Shown here one piece after another: positions 51,168-63,083 of a stretch of DNA of 64,000 nucleotides. The notes beneath the pieces were generated by a model. That model saw only the letters and a list, made by a program, of their open reading frames with translations. It ran no database searches and had not been told where the DNA came from. Origin of the DNA: Planctomycetota bacterium (GTDB taxonomy: Bacteria > Planctomycetota > UBA1135 > GCA-002686595); contig JAKLKU010000006.1 in the NCBI GenBank assembly GCA_023150475.1, positions 186,001-250,000 on the forward strand. Direction: 5' to 3'. Both the position numbers and the translations under genes were made by a program. How positions within the stretch are numbered: the first letter of the stretch is position 1; each line of letters opens with the position of its first letter.

Positions 51168-52949
51168 TCACGACTTCGGCGCCGCCTCCGGGGCGGCGAC
51201 CGTGCGGACGTGGACTTCTTCGAGCTGCTCGGGCGCGACGATCGAAGGCGCGCCGCACATCAGGTCGGTCGCGGACGCCGTCTTCGGGAACGCGATCACC
51301 TCGCGGATGTTGTCGAGCCCGAGGGTCAGCGCGCTGGTGCGGTCGAGTCCGAGCGCGAAACCCGCGTGCGGCGGCGCGCCGTAGGAGAGCGCTTCGAGCA
51401 GGAAGCCGAACTTGCGCTGCCGCTCCTCCGCGCCGATCCCGAGGATTTCGAAGATCTTCTGCTGCACGTCCGCGCGGTGGATCCGGACGGAACCCGAACC
51501 GAGCTCCCAGCCGTTGAGCACCAAGTCGTACGCGCGGCTGGCGAGTTTGCCGAGGTCGGGGTTCGGCCCGCCGAGGCTCCAGTCGACCGGCGCGGTGAAC
51601 GGGTGGTGCGCCGAGAACCAACGCTTGGAGTCCTCGTCCCACTCGAAGAGCGGGAAGCTCGTCACCCACGTGAAGCGCCACTCGCCGGACTTCGCGAGAC
51701 CGAACTTGCGTCCGAGCTGGTTGCGCAGGTCGCCGAGCACCTTGCGGACGAGCGTCTCGCGGTCGGCGACGAAGAGCACGGTGTCACCGTCGGACGCCCC
51801 CATCAGCTTCATCAAGCTCTCGGCGGCGCCCGGCGCGGCGCAGAACTTCGCGAGCGGCCCGGCCCCGCCGGTCTTCTCCGCCTTCCACCACGCAAGCCCC
51901 TTCGCGCCGATGCCCTTCGCGTGTTCCTCGAGCGTCGTCACGTCCTTGCGCGAGAGCGCGTGCGCGGCGGGCACCGTGATGCCCATCACGCGGCCGCCGG
52001 ACGCGAGCGCGTTCCTGAAGACTTGGAAGTCGCACGTCTCGGCCCAGGCGCGCGCGTCCTTGAGCTCGAGGCCGAAGCGCAAGTCCGGCTTGTCGACGCC
52101 GAAGCGCTCCATCGCTTCGTCCCACGACATGCGCGGGAACGGGATCGAGAGCTCGACGCCGCACGCTTCGCGCATCGTCGCCTGCAGCACGCGCTCCCAC
52201 GTCGCGAAGATGTCCTCTTCGTCGACGAACGACATCTCCATGTCGAGCTGCGTGAACTCGGGCTGGCGATCCGCGCGCAGGTCCTCGTCGCGGAAACACC
52301 GCGCGACTTGGAAGTACTTGTCGTAGCCCGCGACCATCAGGATCTGCTTGAAGATCTGCGGCGACTGCGGCAACGCGTAGAACTCGCCCGGATGCACGCG
52401 GCTCGGCACGAGGTAGTCGCGTGCGCCTTCGGGCGTCGCTTTGGTGAGGATCGGCGTCTCGATGTCGAGGAAGCCTTCCTTCTCGAACGCGCGCCGCATC
52501 GCGCCGATGAAGCGCGAACGGTGGATCAAGTTGCGCTGCAGGTTCGCGCGGCGCAGGTCGAGGTAGCGGTAGCGCAGGCGCGTGTCGAGCGCCGTGTCGA
52601 GCTCTTCTTCGATCGGGAACGGAGGCACCGGCGACTGCGACAGCACTTCGACGGCTTCGACGATCACTTCGATCTCGCCGGTGGCGCGCTCGCGGTTGAC
52701 GTTGTTGCCTTCGCGCTTCGCCACCGTGCCGCGCACGGAGAGCACGAACTCCGGGCCGAGCTTGGTGTCGCCGAGCACCTTCTGCGACAGCACGATCTGC
52801 GTCAGGCCGTAGCGATCGCGCAAGTCGAGGAAGTAGATGCCGCCGTGGTCGCGCCGAGCGTGGACCCAACCGTTCAGGACGACGGTCTGCCCCGCGTGGG
52901 AGCCTCGCAGCTCTCCGCAGGTGTGAGTGCGCTTCCAGGTGGCGCCCAT
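51168..52949 (-). CDS. aspS: Aspartyl-tRNA synthetase
   Basis: A 593-residue class IIb synthetase. It has the OB-fold anticodon domain (VHARRDHGGIYFLDLRDRYG), motif 2 near QVARCFRDEDLRADRQPEFTQLD-type residues (RCFRDEDLRADRQPEF), the bacterial GAD insert (about 290-420) and motif 3 (GFALGLDRTSALT). The ATG at 52949 follows AAAGGA. Discriminating versus non-discriminating (AspRS for Asn too) cannot be told here. It is the next gene after atpC, 23 bases away. Confidence 0.94.
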   Translation of the reverse strand: MGATWKRTHTCGELRGSHAGQTVVLNGWVHARRDHGGIYFLDLRDRYGLTQIVLSQKVLGDTKLGPEFVLSVRGTVAKREGNNVNRERATGEIEVIVEAVEVLSQSPVPPFPIEEELDTALDTRLRYRYLDLRRANLQRNLIHRSRFIGAMRRAFEKEGFLDIETPILTKATPEGARDYLVPSRVHPGEFYALPQSPQIFKQILMVAGYDKYFQVARCFRDEDLRADRQPEFTQLDMEMSFVDEEDIFATWERVLQATMREACGVELSIPFPRMSWDEAMERFGVDKPDLRFGLELKDARAWAETCDFQVFRNALASGGRVMGITVPAAHALSRKDVTTLEEHAKGIGAKGLAWWKAEKTGGAGPLAKFCAAPGAAESLMKLMGASDGDTVLFVADRETLVRKVLGDLRNQLGRKFGLAKSGEWRFTWVTSFPLFEWDEDSKRWFSAHHPFTAPVDWSLGGPNPDLGKLASRAYDLVLNGWELGSGSVRIHRADVQQKIFEILGIGAEERQRKFGFLLEALSYGAPPHAGFALGLDRTSALTLGLDNIREVIAFPKTASATDLMCGAPSIVAPEQLEEVHVRTVAAPEAAPKS

Positions 52950-52972
52950 CGGTTCCTTTCGGCCTGTGGAGC

Positions 52973-53413
52973 TCACGTACGGACGCGTTCGCGCGAACCG
53001 TACTCGAGCACCCGCAGACGCATCATCGCTCGGTGCAGCGCCGCTTCGGCGCGCGCAGCGTCGAATTCCGCGGCGCCGCCGCCATTGCCCTTCTTGGCGA
53101 GGCGTTCGCGCGCGCGCTTCTCCGCGTCGCGAGCACGCGCTTCGTCGATCTCACCCGCGGTCTCGCCCGCCTCGCACACGACTCGCAGCACGTTGCCGCG
53201 CACCTCCGCGAAGCCCTCGGAGACGAAGAGCACCTTCTCTCCGCCCTTCGCCTTGTAGCGCAGCACGCCGACCTGCAACGCAGCGACCATCGGCGCGTGA
53301 CGGGGCAAGATGCCCATCGAGCCGTCGAGCGCCGGGACTTGCACCGACTCGACCGGTTCGTCGACGACGATCCGGTCGGGAGTGATGACGCGCAGTGTGA
53401 GCTCGCCGGCCAT
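52973..53413 (-). CDS. atpC: ATP synthase epsilon subunit
   Basis: A 146-residue rotor-stalk protein. The N-terminal beta-sandwich (ITPDRIVVDEPVESVQVPAL, GILPRHAPMVAALQVG) and C-terminal helical hairpin (ARARDAEKRARERLAKKG) are in place. It is the last gene of the F1 block and ends 23 bases before aspS. ATG at 53413. Confidence 0.93.
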   Translation of the reverse strand: MAGELTLRVITPDRIVVDEPVESVQVPALDGSMGILPRHAPMVAALQVGVLRYKAKGGEKVLFVSEGFAEVRGNVLRVVCEAGETAGEIDEARARDAEKRARERLAKKGNGGGAAEFDAARAEAALHRAMMRLRVLEYGSRERVRT

Positions 53414-53489
53414 CGGCTGGGGTTCCGTGTTCCTGTGCTGGGTACGGGGTTCGGTTCGCAGGTGGTTTCGTGCGGTGCGACTCGCCGGC

Positions 53490-55818
<2,329 letters not shown>

Positions 55819-55822
55819 GGGA

Positions 55823-57391
55823 TCAGCTCACGAACTGTTTCTTCACGGCGGCGATCGCTGCGTCGAGCTTCGCCTTGCCCGCGTCGGACAGGTTCTTCGT
55901 GTCGAGGATCTCCTTGCCCACTTCCGGGCAAGTGTCCGCGACGTACGACAGGTAGGCCTTCTCGAACTCGCCGAGCTTCTTGGTCGGGAAGTCGTCGAGA
56001 GCGCCTGAAGTGCCGGCGTAGATCACCATGATCTGGCGCTCGACCGGCACCGGGACGTACTGGCCCTGCTTCAGGAGCTCGACGAGCTTCTCGCCGCGCG
56101 TCAGCGCCGCTTGCGTCGCCTTGTCGAGGTCCGAGCCGAACTGCGCGAACGCTTGGAGTTCGCGGTACTGCGCGAGGTTGATGCGCAAGCCACCGGCGAT
56201 CTTCTTCATGCCGGCGATCTGCGCCGAACCACCGACGCGCGACACCGAGATACCGACGTTGACCGCCGGGCGGATGCCGGAGTTGAAGAGGCTCGACTCG
56301 AGGAAGATCTGGCCGTCGGTGATCGAGATCACGTTGGTCGGGATGTACGCCGACACGTCGCCTTCCTGCGTCTCGACGACCGGCAGAGCGGTCAACGAGC
56401 CGCCGCCCGCCTTGTAGCGCGGATTGTTCTTGTGCGCGTCGCGCGAGAGCTTCGCCGCGCGCTCGAGCAAGCGGCTGTGCAAGTTGAAGACGTCGCCCGG
56501 GAACGCTTCACGGCCCGGCGGACGGCGCAGGAGCAACATGACCTGGCGGTACGCCAGCGCCTGCTTGTACAAGTCGTCGTACATGATCACGACGTGGCGG
56601 CCTTCGTCGCGGAAGCGCTCGCCCATCGTGCAGCCCGCGTACGCCGCGAGGTACTGCATCGACGCTTCGTCGGTCGCGCTCGCCGAGACGACGATCGTGT
56701 ACGGCAACGCGCCCGCGAGCTCGAGGCGGCGGACGACGTCGACGACGGTCGACTGCTTCTGGCCCATCGCGACGTAGATGCAGATCACTTGCTCGGGGTT
56801 CTTCGGGTCCCCGCCGCCGGTGGTCTTCTGGTTGATGATCGTGTCGATCAAGAGCGCCGTCTTGCCGGTCTGACGGTCGCCGATCACGAGCTCGCGCTGG
56901 CCGCGGCCGATCGGGATCATCGCGTCGATCGCCTTGATGCCGGTCTGGAGCGGCTGCTTCACCGGCTCGCGCTCGACGACGTTCGGCGCCGGTTGTTCGA
57001 TCGGCAGGTAGTCGGCCGCCGTGACGGCGAGCGGTCCCTTGCCGTCGAGCGGGTCACCGAGCGCGTTGACGACGCGGCCGAGCAAGGCTTGTCCGGTCGG
57101 CACCGAGATGATGCGCCCGGTGCTCTTCACGCGGTCGCCTTCCTTCACCTTCGTGGCGTCGCCGAGGAGCACGCAACCGACGTTGTCCTCTTCGAGGTTG
57201 AGCGCCACGCCGCGCACGCCGCCGGGGAACTCCAGGAGCTCGTTCATCATGCAGTCGTCGAGTCCGTAGACGCGAGCGACGCCGTCGCCGACGGTCAGCA
57301 CGGTGCCGACGCCCTGGATCTTGCTGTCGCCTTGGTAGTTCTCGATCTCGCGCTTGAGGATCGAGGTCACTTCGGCCGGTCGGAGGTCCAT
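55823..57391 (-). CDS. atpA: ATP synthase alpha subunit
   Basis: A 522-residue F1 subunit. The non-catalytic P-loop GDRQTGKT is at 171-178 and the sensor stretch [17 protein letters not shown] is intact. The starting [18 protein letters not shown] is canonical. It is 33 bases after atpH. Confidence 0.98.
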   Translation of the reverse strand: MDLRPAEVTSILKREIENYQGDSKIQGVGTVLTVGDGVARVYGLDDCMMNELLEFPGGVRGVALNLEEDNVGCVLLGDATKVKEGDRVKSTGRIISVPTGQALLGRVVNALGDPLDGKGPLAVTAADYLPIEQPAPNVVEREPVKQPLQTGIKAIDAMIPIGRGQRELVIGDRQTGKTALLIDTIINQKTTGGGDPKNPEQVICIYVAMGQKQSTVVDVVRRLELAGALPYTIVVSASATDEASMQYLAAYAGCTMGERFRDEGRHVVIMYDDLYKQALAYRQVMLLLRRPPGREAFPGDVFNLHSRLLERAAKLSRDAHKNNPRYKAGGGSLTALPVVETQEGDVSAYIPTNVISITDGQIFLESSLFNSGIRPAVNVGISVSRVGGSAQIAGMKKIAGGLRINLAQYRELQAFAQFGSDLDKATQAALTRGEKLVELLKQGQYVPVPVERQIMVIYAGTSGALDDFPTKKLGEFEKAYLSYVADTCPEVGKEILDTKNLSDAGKAKLDAAIAAVKKQFVS

Positions 57392-57424
57392 CTTGTTACC
57401 TGACGCTTCGGAAGGAGAGGTGGA

Positions 57425-57973
57425 TCAGTTCGGGTTGAGGCGCGCTGCGAGCATCTGGGTGCGCAGCGCTTCGAGGCGCCCTTGGGCGGACGCGTCGATC
57501 ATGCGGTTCTCGACGACCACTCGCGCGCCGGCGAGCAATGCCGGTTCGACGCGGTTCGTGAGGACGATCTGTTTCTTGAAATGCGGCGTCAGCGCGGCGG
57601 CGATCTCGGCGAGATCTCCGGCGCCGAGCGGTCGCGCGGACTCGACTTCGCCCTCGACCGCGCCTTTTTCGCGCAGCACGTACCGGCGGTACGCGCTCGC
57701 GAGTTCCGGCAGGATCGAGAGTCGTTGCTTGTCGGCGAGCAACGAAAGGAAGTTGCGCGTCAACGGATGGAACGACGCGCCGAGCGTGACGAGTTGCTTG
57801 CGCTTCTCCGCCAACGGCACGCGGGCGTCGGCGAAGTAGGCGCGCACGCTCTGGACCGAGAACTCGGCGCCGATCTTCTCGACGTCGCGGTCGATCTCGG
57901 CGGCAGCGCCTTTCTCGCGGGCGAGCTCGAAGAGCGCGCCTGCGAAGCGGACGGTGACCGGGCTCGTGTTCAC
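57425..57973 (-). CDS. atpH: ATP synthase delta subunit
   Basis: A 182-residue peripheral-stalk cap. The family start VTVRFAGALFELAREKG, the FLSLLADKQRLSILPEL helix and the C-terminal strand QIVLTNRVEPALLAGARVVV are present. The start is GTG at 57973, 22 bases after the atpF stop. Confidence 0.93.
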   Translation of the reverse strand: MNTSPVTVRFAGALFELAREKGAAAEIDRDVEKIGAEFSVQSVRAYFADARVPLAEKRKQLVTLGASFHPLTRNFLSLLADKQRLSILPELASAYRRYVLREKGAVEGEVESARPLGAGDLAEIAAALTPHFKKQIVLTNRVEPALLAGARVVVENRMIDASAQGRLEALRTQMLAARLNPN

Positions 57974-57995
57974 GTCGAAGGGACTCCTCGCTCGC

Positions 57996-58523
57996 TCACT
58001 TCTTCGCGACCAGGTCGCGGACCATGCGGCGGTCGTCTTCGCTGCCGACGTTGCGGCCGATCACGCGGCCGGCCGCCTGGATCGACAGGTCGACGACTTC
58101 CTCGCGGATCGCGGCGATCGCCTTCTCGCGTTCGGTCTGGATGGTCCGACGCGCGGATTCCTCCAGGTCCTTCGCTTTGGCTTCGGCCGCTTGGATCAGC
58201 TCGCGTTCGCGCGTTTCGGCGCGAGAGCGGGCATCGGCGACGAGCTTCATCGCTTCCGCGCGCGCTTCTTCGAGCTTCTTCGCGACTTCCGCACGCGCCT
58301 GTTGCGCTTCGTTCGACGCCCGTTCCGCGGCGTCGATCGCCGCGCGGGCGCGGTCGTCGCGGGCCTCGAGGGCCGCAGTGATCGGACCCATCACCATCTT
58401 CCAGATCGGCACGAGTGCGACGACGAAGATGATGATCGTCCAGAACAAGCCGCCGCCGCCCGAGAGGTCGAGCGGGTTGAAACCGCCGCCTTCGGCGAAG
58501 AGCGCGATCGTCGACATGGTCAT
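57996..58523 (-). CDS. atpF: ATP synthase b subunit
   Basis: A 175-residue stator. A short Gly-rich N-terminus precedes one membrane helix (LFWTIIIFVVALVPIWKMV), followed by a long charged coiled coil (AEVAKKLEEARAEAMKLVAD). One copy of b is seen, so a homodimer is expected. Start ATG 58523; a second ATG two codons on is possible. Confidence 0.94.
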   Translation of the reverse strand: MTMSTIALFAEGGGFNPLDLSGGGGLFWTIIIFVVALVPIWKMVMGPITAALEARDDRARAAIDAAERASNEAQQARAEVAKKLEEARAEAMKLVADARSRAETRERELIQAAEAKAKDLEESARRTIQTEREKAIAAIREEVVDLSIQAAGRVIGRNVGSEDDRRMVRDLVAKK

Positions 58524-58599
58524 GACGGACTCCTGGGGTCGCCGTCCGGAGAGGGCACGAGCCCTCCCCGGCGCGCACGACGCAACGCGGACTCTCGGA

Positions 58600-58842
<243 letters not shown>

Positions 58843-58903
58843 TCAAGACTCCTAGGTGTTGCGCCGCGCGCGTGAACGCGAGGCTTTGACGACGTGGACG
58901 GGA

Positions 58904-59929
58904 TCAGTGCTCCGGGTGGAACGAAGCCTGGATGAACATGATCGAGAGCATCGTGAAGACGTACGCCTGCAAGAGCGCGACGAAGCTCTCGATGATCATG
59001 ATGAAGACCGCGAAGCCGACGACGAGCGGCGACGTCGCGTAGGCCGCCATCTCTCCGGCGCCGCGCGCCATGAAGAAGAGCAGGCCCATGAACGACAGCA
59101 CGACCATGTGGCCGCCGGTCATGTTGGCGAAGAGACGCACGGTGAGCGCGAACGGCTTGACGACCAGGCCCAAGAGCTCGAGCGGGATCATCAGCGGCAA
59201 GAGCGCGATCGGCACGTGCGGGACGAGGTGCTTCCAGTACGCGACCGGCCCCTGAACGATCATTCCGCCGATCACCATCATGATCAGCGTCGTGATCGCG
59301 AGGCCGGCGGTGACGAAGATGCTCGCCGTCGCGGTCGCAGAACCCGGGATCAGACCCAGCAGGTTCATGAACATCACGAAGAAGAAGAGCGAGAGGAAGT
59401 ACGGCAGGAGTTTCTTGCCGGTCTCGCGCCCCATCGCCGGATACACCATCTCGTCGCGCACCCACAGCGCGAAGCCGGCGAAGAGCTTCGTCAGGTAGTC
59501 GCCCTTGCCGGTCTTGAGGTAGCTCGGCACGCCCGAGAAGCAGACGAAGATCAGGAGCACCGCGCAGAGCTGGAAGATCTGCAGGTTACTCGCGACGAGC
59601 TGCGTGCCCGCGGTCGCGGGATCCGCGTCGAACGCGGCGGGCGCCCAGTCGGCGGGCACGGAGAGCAAATAGTGCTGCGGCGCGTGCGACTCGGGGTGGT
59701 CGACGGCGGCGCCGTGGCCCTCGTCGCCGGGCTGCGTGGCGGGCGCCGGTTCGGTGTTCGCGTGTTGCGCGGCCTCGCCGTGGTCACCGGTGACGAGCGG
59801 CGCCGGCACGAGGTGCGAGTAGAGCGCGATGAAGGGATCGTCCGCGGAGTGGTGCGCCGTGAAACGCGCGCTGACGAAGCACGCGCCGACGATCAAGGCG
59901 AGGACGAGGATCGGCCGCAGCAGATTCAC
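58904..59929 (-). CDS. atpB: ATP synthase a subunit with His-rich N-terminal extension
   Basis: A 341-residue proton-channel subunit. The essential arginine is in LTVRLFANMTGGHM and the last helices end FVALLQAYVFTMLSIMFIQA. The first 90 residues are unusual: one helix (5-19), then a polar periplasmic segment with nine histidines between 26 and 86. The GTG start at 59929 overlaps the stop of the preceding gene by four bases (GTGA), which fixes it. Confidence 0.95.
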   Translation of the reverse strand: MNLLRPILVLALIVGACFVSARFTAHHSADDPFIALYSHLVPAPLVTGDHGEAAQHANTEPAPATQPGDEGHGAAVDHPESHAPQHYLLSVPADWAPAAFDADPATAGTQLVASNLQIFQLCAVLLIFVCFSGVPSYLKTGKGDYLTKLFAGFALWVRDEMVYPAMGRETGKKLLPYFLSLFFFVMFMNLLGLIPGSATATASIFVTAGLAITTLIMMVIGGMIVQGPVAYWKHLVPHVPIALLPLMIPLELLGLVVKPFALTVRLFANMTGGHMVVLSFMGLLFFMARGAGEMAAYATSPLVVGFAVFIMIIESFVALLQAYVFTMLSIMFIQASFHPEH

Positions 59930-60354
59930 GAAGGCGTTCCTTGCTGGTAGGCGACGGCGGAGTTGCGAGTGGGCGCCGAGCTCTGCGTCAGGCGCAAGAG
60001 CTCCCACGCGGTGCACGGCAGCAGCACGAGCACGGCGGCGGCGAACGCGAGCACGAACGCGCGCCACTCGAAGCTCTCCGCGAGCGGCGCGAGGAAACGC
60101 ACCGCGAGCGTCAGCGCGAGCAGCGCGAAAATCTTGACGACGAATCCGCCGCCGAGCACGTGCACGAGCAGCGCGGGCTTCTGGCGCGTGATGCGCTTCT
60201 GCACGAGGCCGCTCGCCAAGGCGACGGCCGCGCCGGCGACGAAGCCGCCGATCACGCCACGCCCCACCGCCGCGTCGTAGCTCCCACCGAGCCACGCACC
60301 GAGACCCGCGGCCGCAGCGCAGCCGACGAGGGTGACTTTGGTGGAGGGCAGCAT
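59926..60354 (-). CDS. Small membrane protein at the AtpI position
   Basis: A 142-residue protein with about four hydrophobic helices (TLVGCAAAAGLGAWLGG; VLGGGFVVKIFALLALTLAV). It lies between the AtpZ-like protein and atpB, where AtpI (an assembly or magnesium-transport factor) usually is, but similarity to AtpI is weak. The GTGA overlap with atpB ties it to the operon. A c-ring assembly role is inferred from position only. Confidence 0.75.
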   Translation of the reverse strand: MLPSTKVTLVGCAAAAGLGAWLGGSYDAAVGRGVIGGFVAGAAVALASGLVQKRITRQKPALLVHVLGGGFVVKIFALLALTLAVRFLAPLAESFEWRAFVLAFAAAVLVLLPCTAWELLRLTQSSAPTRNSAVAYQQGTPS

Positions 60355-60367
60355 GGGCGCGGACGGT

Positions 60368-60631
60368 TCACTCGCGGGGGCGAGTCGAGTTCGGACGGGG
60401 ACGGGAGCGGGGCACGGCCCGCACGAGGTTGACGAACCCCGCGACGGACCCGAGGACGGCACCGACGACCAAGAGCCAAGGCGTCGTCTCCCAACGCGCG
60501 TCGAGCCACCAACCGAGCCCGGTCAGCAGCACGACGGTCAACGCGTACTGCAGCCCGAGTCCGGCGTAGCGACCGAAGTCCGCACCGCCTCCTGGACGAC
60601 CATCGGGCGGACGAGGAACGCTCGGCAGCAT
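60368..60631 (-). CDS. AtpZ/AtpI-type ATP synthase assembly protein
   Basis: An 87-residue, two-helix protein. GLGLQYALTVVLLTGLGWWLD and LLVVGAVLGSVAGFVNLVRA match the AtpZ family, which usually leads ATP operons. A long Pro-rich start precedes the first helix. ATG at 60631 lies about 190 bases downstream of a promoter candidate. Confidence 0.78.
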   Translation of the reverse strand: MLPSVPRPPDGRPGGGADFGRYAGLGLQYALTVVLLTGLGWWLDARWETTPWLLVVGAVLGSVAGFVNLVRAVPRSRPRPNSTRPRE

Positions 60632-60798
60632 GGCGCGGAGTCGGTGAGCTTCCGGTCGCGTCGGCCGAGGTCCCGGGGTGCACGCGCGACCCGAGGTCGA
60701 GCGGAGCAACGCGGGAGGACTGCGGCGGACGAGCCGTGAGAAACGAAGCGAAAGCGAGTTGTCGGCGAACTCCGCCTCGGCCCACACGCTCGCGCGCA

Positions 60799-60852
60799 GC
60801 CCTCGGCAGACTTCGAGGGCGGACAATTTAGGGACGGCGGCTCGCGCGTCAA
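60799..60852 (-). promoter_or_regulatory. Promoter and leader hairpin of the ATP synthase operon
   Basis: Minus strand: TTGACG (60852-60847), 16-base spacer, TAAATT (60830-60825), the best promoter match in the window. Immediately after it a 7-bp stem GCCCTCG/CGAGGGC (60820-60799) would begin the transcript, giving a leader of about 190 bases before the first gene. A transcript-end hairpin of this kind often protects against 5' decay. Confidence 0.6.
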
Positions 60853-60900
60853 CCGGCGACGACGGAAAACGGCGCGCCGCGACGCACGCGCGCGATCGCG

Positions 60901-60928
60901 TTGCTCGAGGGACTCGGGGCCGTTATCC
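60901..60928 (+). promoter_or_regulatory. Promoter candidate for ndk
   Basis: TTGCTC at 60901-60906 and TTATCC at 60923-60928 with a 16-base spacer, about 75 bases before the ndk GTG. The -35 is the same as that before the amidase gene (9632). Between it and the atp promoter the 371-base divergent gap (60632-61002) holds no gene. Confidence 0.4.
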
Positions 60929-61002
60929 TCCGCCCCTTTTCCCGGGCCCGCCGAAATCGCGCGGAGCCTCGTCGCTCGACCACCAACCCGACCGCCTCCG
61001 CC

Positions 61003-61473
61003 GTGGAACGCACTCTCGTCCTCCTGAAGCCCGATGCACTCCAGCGCGGCCTGATCGGCCGCATCCTCGCTCGTTTCGAAGAGAAAGGCCTGAAGCTCGT
61101 CGGCCTGAAGCTCCGTCAGTTCCCGCGCGCGACGTTCGAAGCGCACTACGCGGTGCACAAGGAGCGCCCCTTCTATCCGAAGCTCGTCCAGTACATGACT
61201 TCGGGCCCCGTCGTCGCGCTCGTGCTCGAAGGCAAGGACGCGATCGAGGTCGTGCGCAAGCTCGTCGGCAAGACGAACTCGCGCCAAGCCGAGCCGGGCA
61301 CGATCCGCGGCGACTTCGGCATGTCGTTCTCGAACAACCTCGTGCACGCCTCCGACGGCGCCGACTCGGCGAAGCTCGAGCTCTCGCTCTTCTTCCCGAA
61401 CGCCGACGAGATCGCGCCGTGGACGCCGGCGACGCTCGGCTGGCTCTACAACGTCGAGGAAGAACTGCGCTGA
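61003..61473 (+). CDS. ndk: Nucleoside diphosphate kinase
   Basis: A 156-residue enzyme that phosphorylates nucleoside diphosphates. The phospho-acceptor is His115 in NLVHASDGADSA, where the usual NxxHGSD has Ala for Gly. Lys9 (LLKPDA) and the C-terminal Leu-Tyr ending are conserved. The GTG start at 61003 gives MERTLVLLKPDALQRG. It lies 17 bases before the NFACT gene. Confidence 0.93.
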   Translation: MERTLVLLKPDALQRGLIGRILARFEEKGLKLVGLKLRQFPRATFEAHYAVHKERPFYPKLVQYMTSGPVVALVLEGKDAIEVVRKLVGKTNSRQAEPGTIRGDFGMSFSNNLVHASDGADSAKLELSLFFPNADEIAPWTPATLGWLYNVEEELR

Positions 61474-61490
61474 GCGCTTCGCCCGCGCTC

Positions 61491-63014
61491 GTGCTCGCCG
61501 CGCGCCACGTGCGCGAACTCGCGGCGGAACTCGCGGAGCTCGTCGACGGCGCCGAGCTCCGCGACGTGCATCCCCTGCCGCCGCACGATTTCCTGCTCGT
61601 GTTCGCGCCGCAAGGCGCGGACTTCGTGCGCCGCATCCGCGTCAGTCTCCATCCGGACGCGTCGCGCTTGCACCTGCAGCATGGCAGAGTCGAGCTCCAC
61701 GAAGGTTCGGTGGGGCCGTTCTTCCGCGCGCTCGAAGGCGAACTCCGCGGCGCGCGGCTCGTCCGGCTCGCGCAGGTGCGCGACGATCGGGTCGTGCGCC
61801 TCGACTTCGCCGAGACGCCGTCGGGGCGTGCGCGAGCCTTGGTGATCGAACTCTTCGGTCGGCGTTCGAACGCGTACGTCGTCGACGCCGACGATCGCAT
61901 CCTCGCGCTCCTGGTCCCGCCGCCGTCGGAGAAGAGCGATCCGCGCGCCGCGGTCGGCAAGACCTGGCTCCCACCCGCGGGCCGCGCCATTGCGCCCGAC
62001 GAAGTCGCTCTCGCGGAGCGCTTCGCCGAACCGCCCCCGCCGCCGCGCGGCACGACCGAAGCACCGCTCTCGTGGCGCGTCGAACACGCGCTTTCCGCGA
62101 GGGCGGACTCCGCGGACCGCGAACGCTTCGCACGCGAGCTCGTCGAACGAGCGAAACGCAAGCTCGAACGCGCACGCGCGCTCGAACACGGGCTCGTCGA
62201 ACGTGCGAAGGCGGGCGACGATGCCGAGCGGGTTCGTCAGGACGGCGAGCTCCTGAAGGCGCATCTCGGCGCGATCGCGCGCGGCGCGACGCACGTCGAC
62301 GTCGAGGACTTCTACGCGGAGAGCGGCGGCACGCGCCGCATCGCGCTAGATCCGAAGAAGCGCCCGCTCGACAACGCCGAAGCGTACTTCGAGCGCTATC
62401 GCAAGTTGCTGCGAGCGCGCGAGACCGTCGCGGAGGAACTCGAACGCGCTCGCGCGAAGTGCGCCGCACTCGCGGCACTGCTCGAGCGCGCGGGAGGCGC
62501 CGACGCCGATCCGCGCGAGCTCGAGGCCCAGGCGATCGCCTCGGGACTGCTCGATCCGCGCCAAGAGCCGGACGCACGCCGCCGCGAGAAGCACAAGCCC
62601 GAGCCGCGCAAACCCTATCGCTCCTACCGCGGCACCAAGGGCAGCGAGATCCGTGTCGGGCGCAACGCCGCCGACAACGACGACCTCACGTTCCACCACG
62701 CGCGCGGCAACGACGTCTGGCTGCACACGGCGGACACGCCGGGCAGTCACGTGGTGCTCGTCCTCGCCGGCAGGCCCGAACCCGATCAGGAGGAGCTCGT
62801 CGACGCTGCGCATCTCGCAGCCCACTTCTCCCCGCTCGCCGAAGCCGCCCGCGTGCGGGTGCACGTCGCGCGTCGCAAGGAAGTGCACAAGCCGCGCGGC
62901 GCGAAACCGGGGCTGGTGCACCTCTCCGGCGGCAAGATCCTCGATCTGCGCGTGCAACCCGAGCGGATCCGGCGGTTACTCGAAACCGCGCGCACTCCGC
63001 CCCCGGCCGGCTAG
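61491..63014 (+). CDS. NFACT protein (RqcH/FbpA-like)
   Basis: A 507-residue protein with the RqcH architecture: an N-terminal NFACT-N domain (about 1-190), a coiled coil (about 200-350, Arg/Glu/Ala rich), and the NFACT-R RNA-binding domain from 380 (RVGRNAADNDDLTFHHARGN, DTPGSHVVLVL). RqcH adds alanine tails to peptides stuck on 60S/50S subunits and directs their decay; FbpA homologues also bind fibronectin. The GTG at 61491 is the only sensible start after ndk. Confidence 0.85.
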   Translation: MLAARHVRELAAELAELVDGAELRDVHPLPPHDFLLVFAPQGADFVRRIRVSLHPDASRLHLQHGRVELHEGSVGPFFRALEGELRGARLVRLAQVRDDRVVRLDFAETPSGRARALVIELFGRRSNAYVVDADDRILALLVPPPSEKSDPRAAVGKTWLPPAGRAIAPDEVALAERFAEPPPPPRGTTEAPLSWRVEHALSARADSADRERFARELVERAKRKLERARALEHGLVERAKAGDDAERVRQDGELLKAHLGAIARGATHVDVEDFYAESGGTRRIALDPKKRPLDNAEAYFERYRKLLRARETVAEELERARAKCAALAALLERAGGADADPRELEAQAIASGLLDPRQEPDARRREKHKPEPRKPYRSYRGTKGSEIRVGRNAADNDDLTFHHARGNDVWLHTADTPGSHVVLVLAGRPEPDQEELVDAAHLAAHFSPLAEAARVRVHVARRKEVHKPRGAKPGLVHLSGGKILDLRVQPERIRRLLETARTPPPAG

Positions 63015-63083
63015 TCGGCCCGCTGCGCGCCGGACCCGGCGCACGTGTTACCGTCTGGCGCTCGAACCCTCGGATTCCCTGCC

